This document shows positions 31,712-32,837 of a DNA stretch of 32,837 bases, one piece after another. A program made the position numbers and the translations under genes. The notes beneath the pieces are model-generated. The model worked only from the letters and a program-made list of their open reading frames with translations, was not told the origin of the DNA and ran no database searches. Every line of letters starts with the position of its first letter. Position 1 is the first letter of the stretch. The DNA is taken from contig JAKBLM010000048.1 of NCBI GenBank assembly GCA_021832085.1, positions 1 to 32,837 on the forward strand, in the 5' to 3' direction. This DNA comes from Acidobacteriota bacterium. GTDB taxonomy: Bacteria > Acidobacteriota > Terriglobia > Acidiferrales > UBA7541.

Positions 31712-32636
31712 TCGTCGCTCCCGCCTGTTCCATCGCCTTCAGGAAAATATCCTCGAGTGAATCGCGACGGTGATTCAGCCGCTCGATCTGCACGCCCTGC
31801 TCGCCGGCGATGCGGTAAACGTCGCGGATGCCCACGCCATCGGGCAGCACCACGCGGAAGCGCGACGTACCGGAGCCCGAGCATTCGCAGCCCAGCGCTT
31901 TGAGCGCGGAGGGAAACGCCTGGCCGGCGCCGGCGGCTTCGATTTCCAGGAACTGGCGATTCGCCTGCCGCTCCTGCTCGAGATTGCACACGGCGGCGAT
32001 CCGGCCGTCGCGCAGGATCAGCACCTCGTCGCAGGTTTCCTCCACGTCGTGCAGCAGGTGTGAGGAGAGCAGCAGGTGCGTGTCGGTGGTATCGCGGATT
32101 TCGCGAATCAGGCCGATCAGGCGCTTGCGGCCGGGCGGATCGAGGCCGTTGGTCGGCTCGTCGAGGATCAGCAACCGCGGGCCGTGAGCAATCGCCTGCG
32201 CCAGCTTGGCCAGTTGCCTCATGCCCTGCGAATAGGTGCCGAGCGCGCGATAGCGCGCCTCGCCGAGGCCGACGTAGACGAATGACTGATGGGCGCGCTC
32301 GAGCGCCAGTTCGGCCGGCAAGCCGGAAATTTCTGCCATGTAGCTGACGAAACGGATGCCGGTCATCCGCGCGATGAAAGCGTCGTTTTCGGGCATATAG
32401 CCGACTTGCGAACGAAGCTGGCCGGCGTCGGTGCGAATGTCGAGTCCCAGCACACGGGCCGTGCCGCTCGACGGCCGATGGAAGCCAAGCAGGGTGAGAA
32501 TCAGGGTCGATTTGCCGGCGCCGTTGGGGCCGAGCAGGCCGATCGCCCGCGACTGAAGCGCACCATTAAGCCCATGCAGGATCTTGCGGCCGCCCAGGTC
32601 CACTTCCAGGCCGCTCAGTTCGATTGTCGGCACCAT
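31698..32636 (-). CDS. ABC transporter ATP-binding protein (module 1)
   Basis: The 312-residue ATPase has Walker A GPNGAGKST, the signature YSQGMRQLAKL, Walker B LLILDEPTNGLD and the switch SSHLLHD, followed by an extension of about 90 residues. GGTGGAG lies 5 nt before the ATG at 32636. It is the first gene of the operon ATPase-permease-ATPase-permease. The two ATPases are similar but clearly different, so this is not a recent tandem duplication. Confidence 0.93.
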   Translation of the reverse strand: MVPTIELSGLEVDLGGRKILHGLNGALQSRAIGLLGPNGAGKSTLILTLLGFHRPSSGTARVLGLDIRTDAGQLRSQVGYMPENDAFIARMTGIRFVSYMAEISGLPAELALERAHQSFVYVGLGEARYRALGTYSQGMRQLAKLAQAIAHGPRLLILDEPTNGLDPPGRKRLIGLIREIRDTTDTHLLLSSHLLHDVEETCDEVLILRDGRIAAVCNLEQERQANRQFLEIEAAGAGQAFPSALKALGCECSGSGTSRFRVVLPDGVGIRDVYRIAGEQGVQIERLNHRRDSLEDIFLKAMEQAGATNGRL

Positions 32637-32754
32637 CTAGTCTCCACCCTACATTACGGATTTCCGCGCCGGGAAGTTTCAACGGTCGCGGCGCGACGTA
32701 TTGATTTTAAGGGTGCTCCATGCTCGGTTTGAAGCTGTGAAAAAACTATTGCAG

Positions 32755-32837
32755 ATGAGCGCGAGTTCCGTAATCTTGCGGGATGAGCCAAGCAAATTTC
32801 TCCAGTCAATCTTTGATTCGCTACGTGAACCGGCAGC
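32755..32837 (+). CDS. Possible partial gene running off the window
   Basis: From ATG 32755 the frame reads MSASSVILRDEPSKFLQSIF and stays open to the edge. A second frame from ATG 32783 is also open. Either could be the 5' end of a plus-strand gene divergent from the ABC operon; with only 83 nt the choice cannot be made. No domain is recognisable. Confidence 0.3.
   Translation, partial: MSASSVILRDEPSKFLQSIFDSLREPA

Overview
The window is a high-GC bacterial chromosome segment made almost entirely of ordinary chromosomal genes. The gene content and the interspersed short hairpins with a GCTAAAGC core resemble what I know from Acidobacteriota (Bryobacter/Solibacter/Koribacter-like genomes). 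That assignment is inference, because there is no rRNA or other decisive marker here. I see no phage, insertion sequence, CRISPR array or plasmid module.

Layout. Positions 1-1970 form a repeat-rich region: a 24-bp perfect inverted repeat at the window edge, a GTG-started gene for a probable zinc/helix-turn-helix protein whose middle contains palindromic repeats, a tRNA-Val(CAC), and a cluster of short hairpin repeats. From 4776 down to 1968 (minus strand) lies a three-gene operon for a 2-oxoacid:ferredoxin oxidoreductase (ferredoxin-like delta, alpha, and a fused beta-gamma subunit), with an FNR-like palindrome upstream. Next come a DUF1648-type membrane protein (5438-6382, plus), a secreted three-POTRA protein without a barrel (minus), mutY (plus) and a DUF4382 lipoprotein (minus).

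From 10705 to 17779 a tight nine-gene plus-strand operon runs rimO-yacG-pgpA-(TIG/NHL protein)-msrB-cinA-thpR-plsY-gpsA and ends in a Rho-independent terminator. It joins phospholipid synthesis (plsY, gpsA, pgpA) with translation, repair and nucleotide housekeeping. After a small membrane-anchored protein there is a zinc alcohol dehydrogenase and an acetoacetate-decarboxylase-like protein. Then follow ftsY-ribD-ribE, a small secreted protein and a SAM hydrolase (DUF62 family). A large orphan PAS/GAF histidine kinase (minus) diverges from an ECF sigma factor (plus). The window closes with a four-gene minus-strand operon encoding two ABC-2-type exporter modules, each an ATPase followed by its permease, and a possible partial gene at the right edge.

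I did not find a clearly new multi-gene system. The observations most worth following are these: the pgpA and TIG/NHL genes lie in the same frame, separated by one TGA, with only a TTG available as start; the acetoacetate-decarboxylase-like protein keeps the Schiff-base lysine but has lost the other active-site residues; the TAAA-loop hairpin family has covarying stems; and the palindromes sit inside the reading frame of the first gene.
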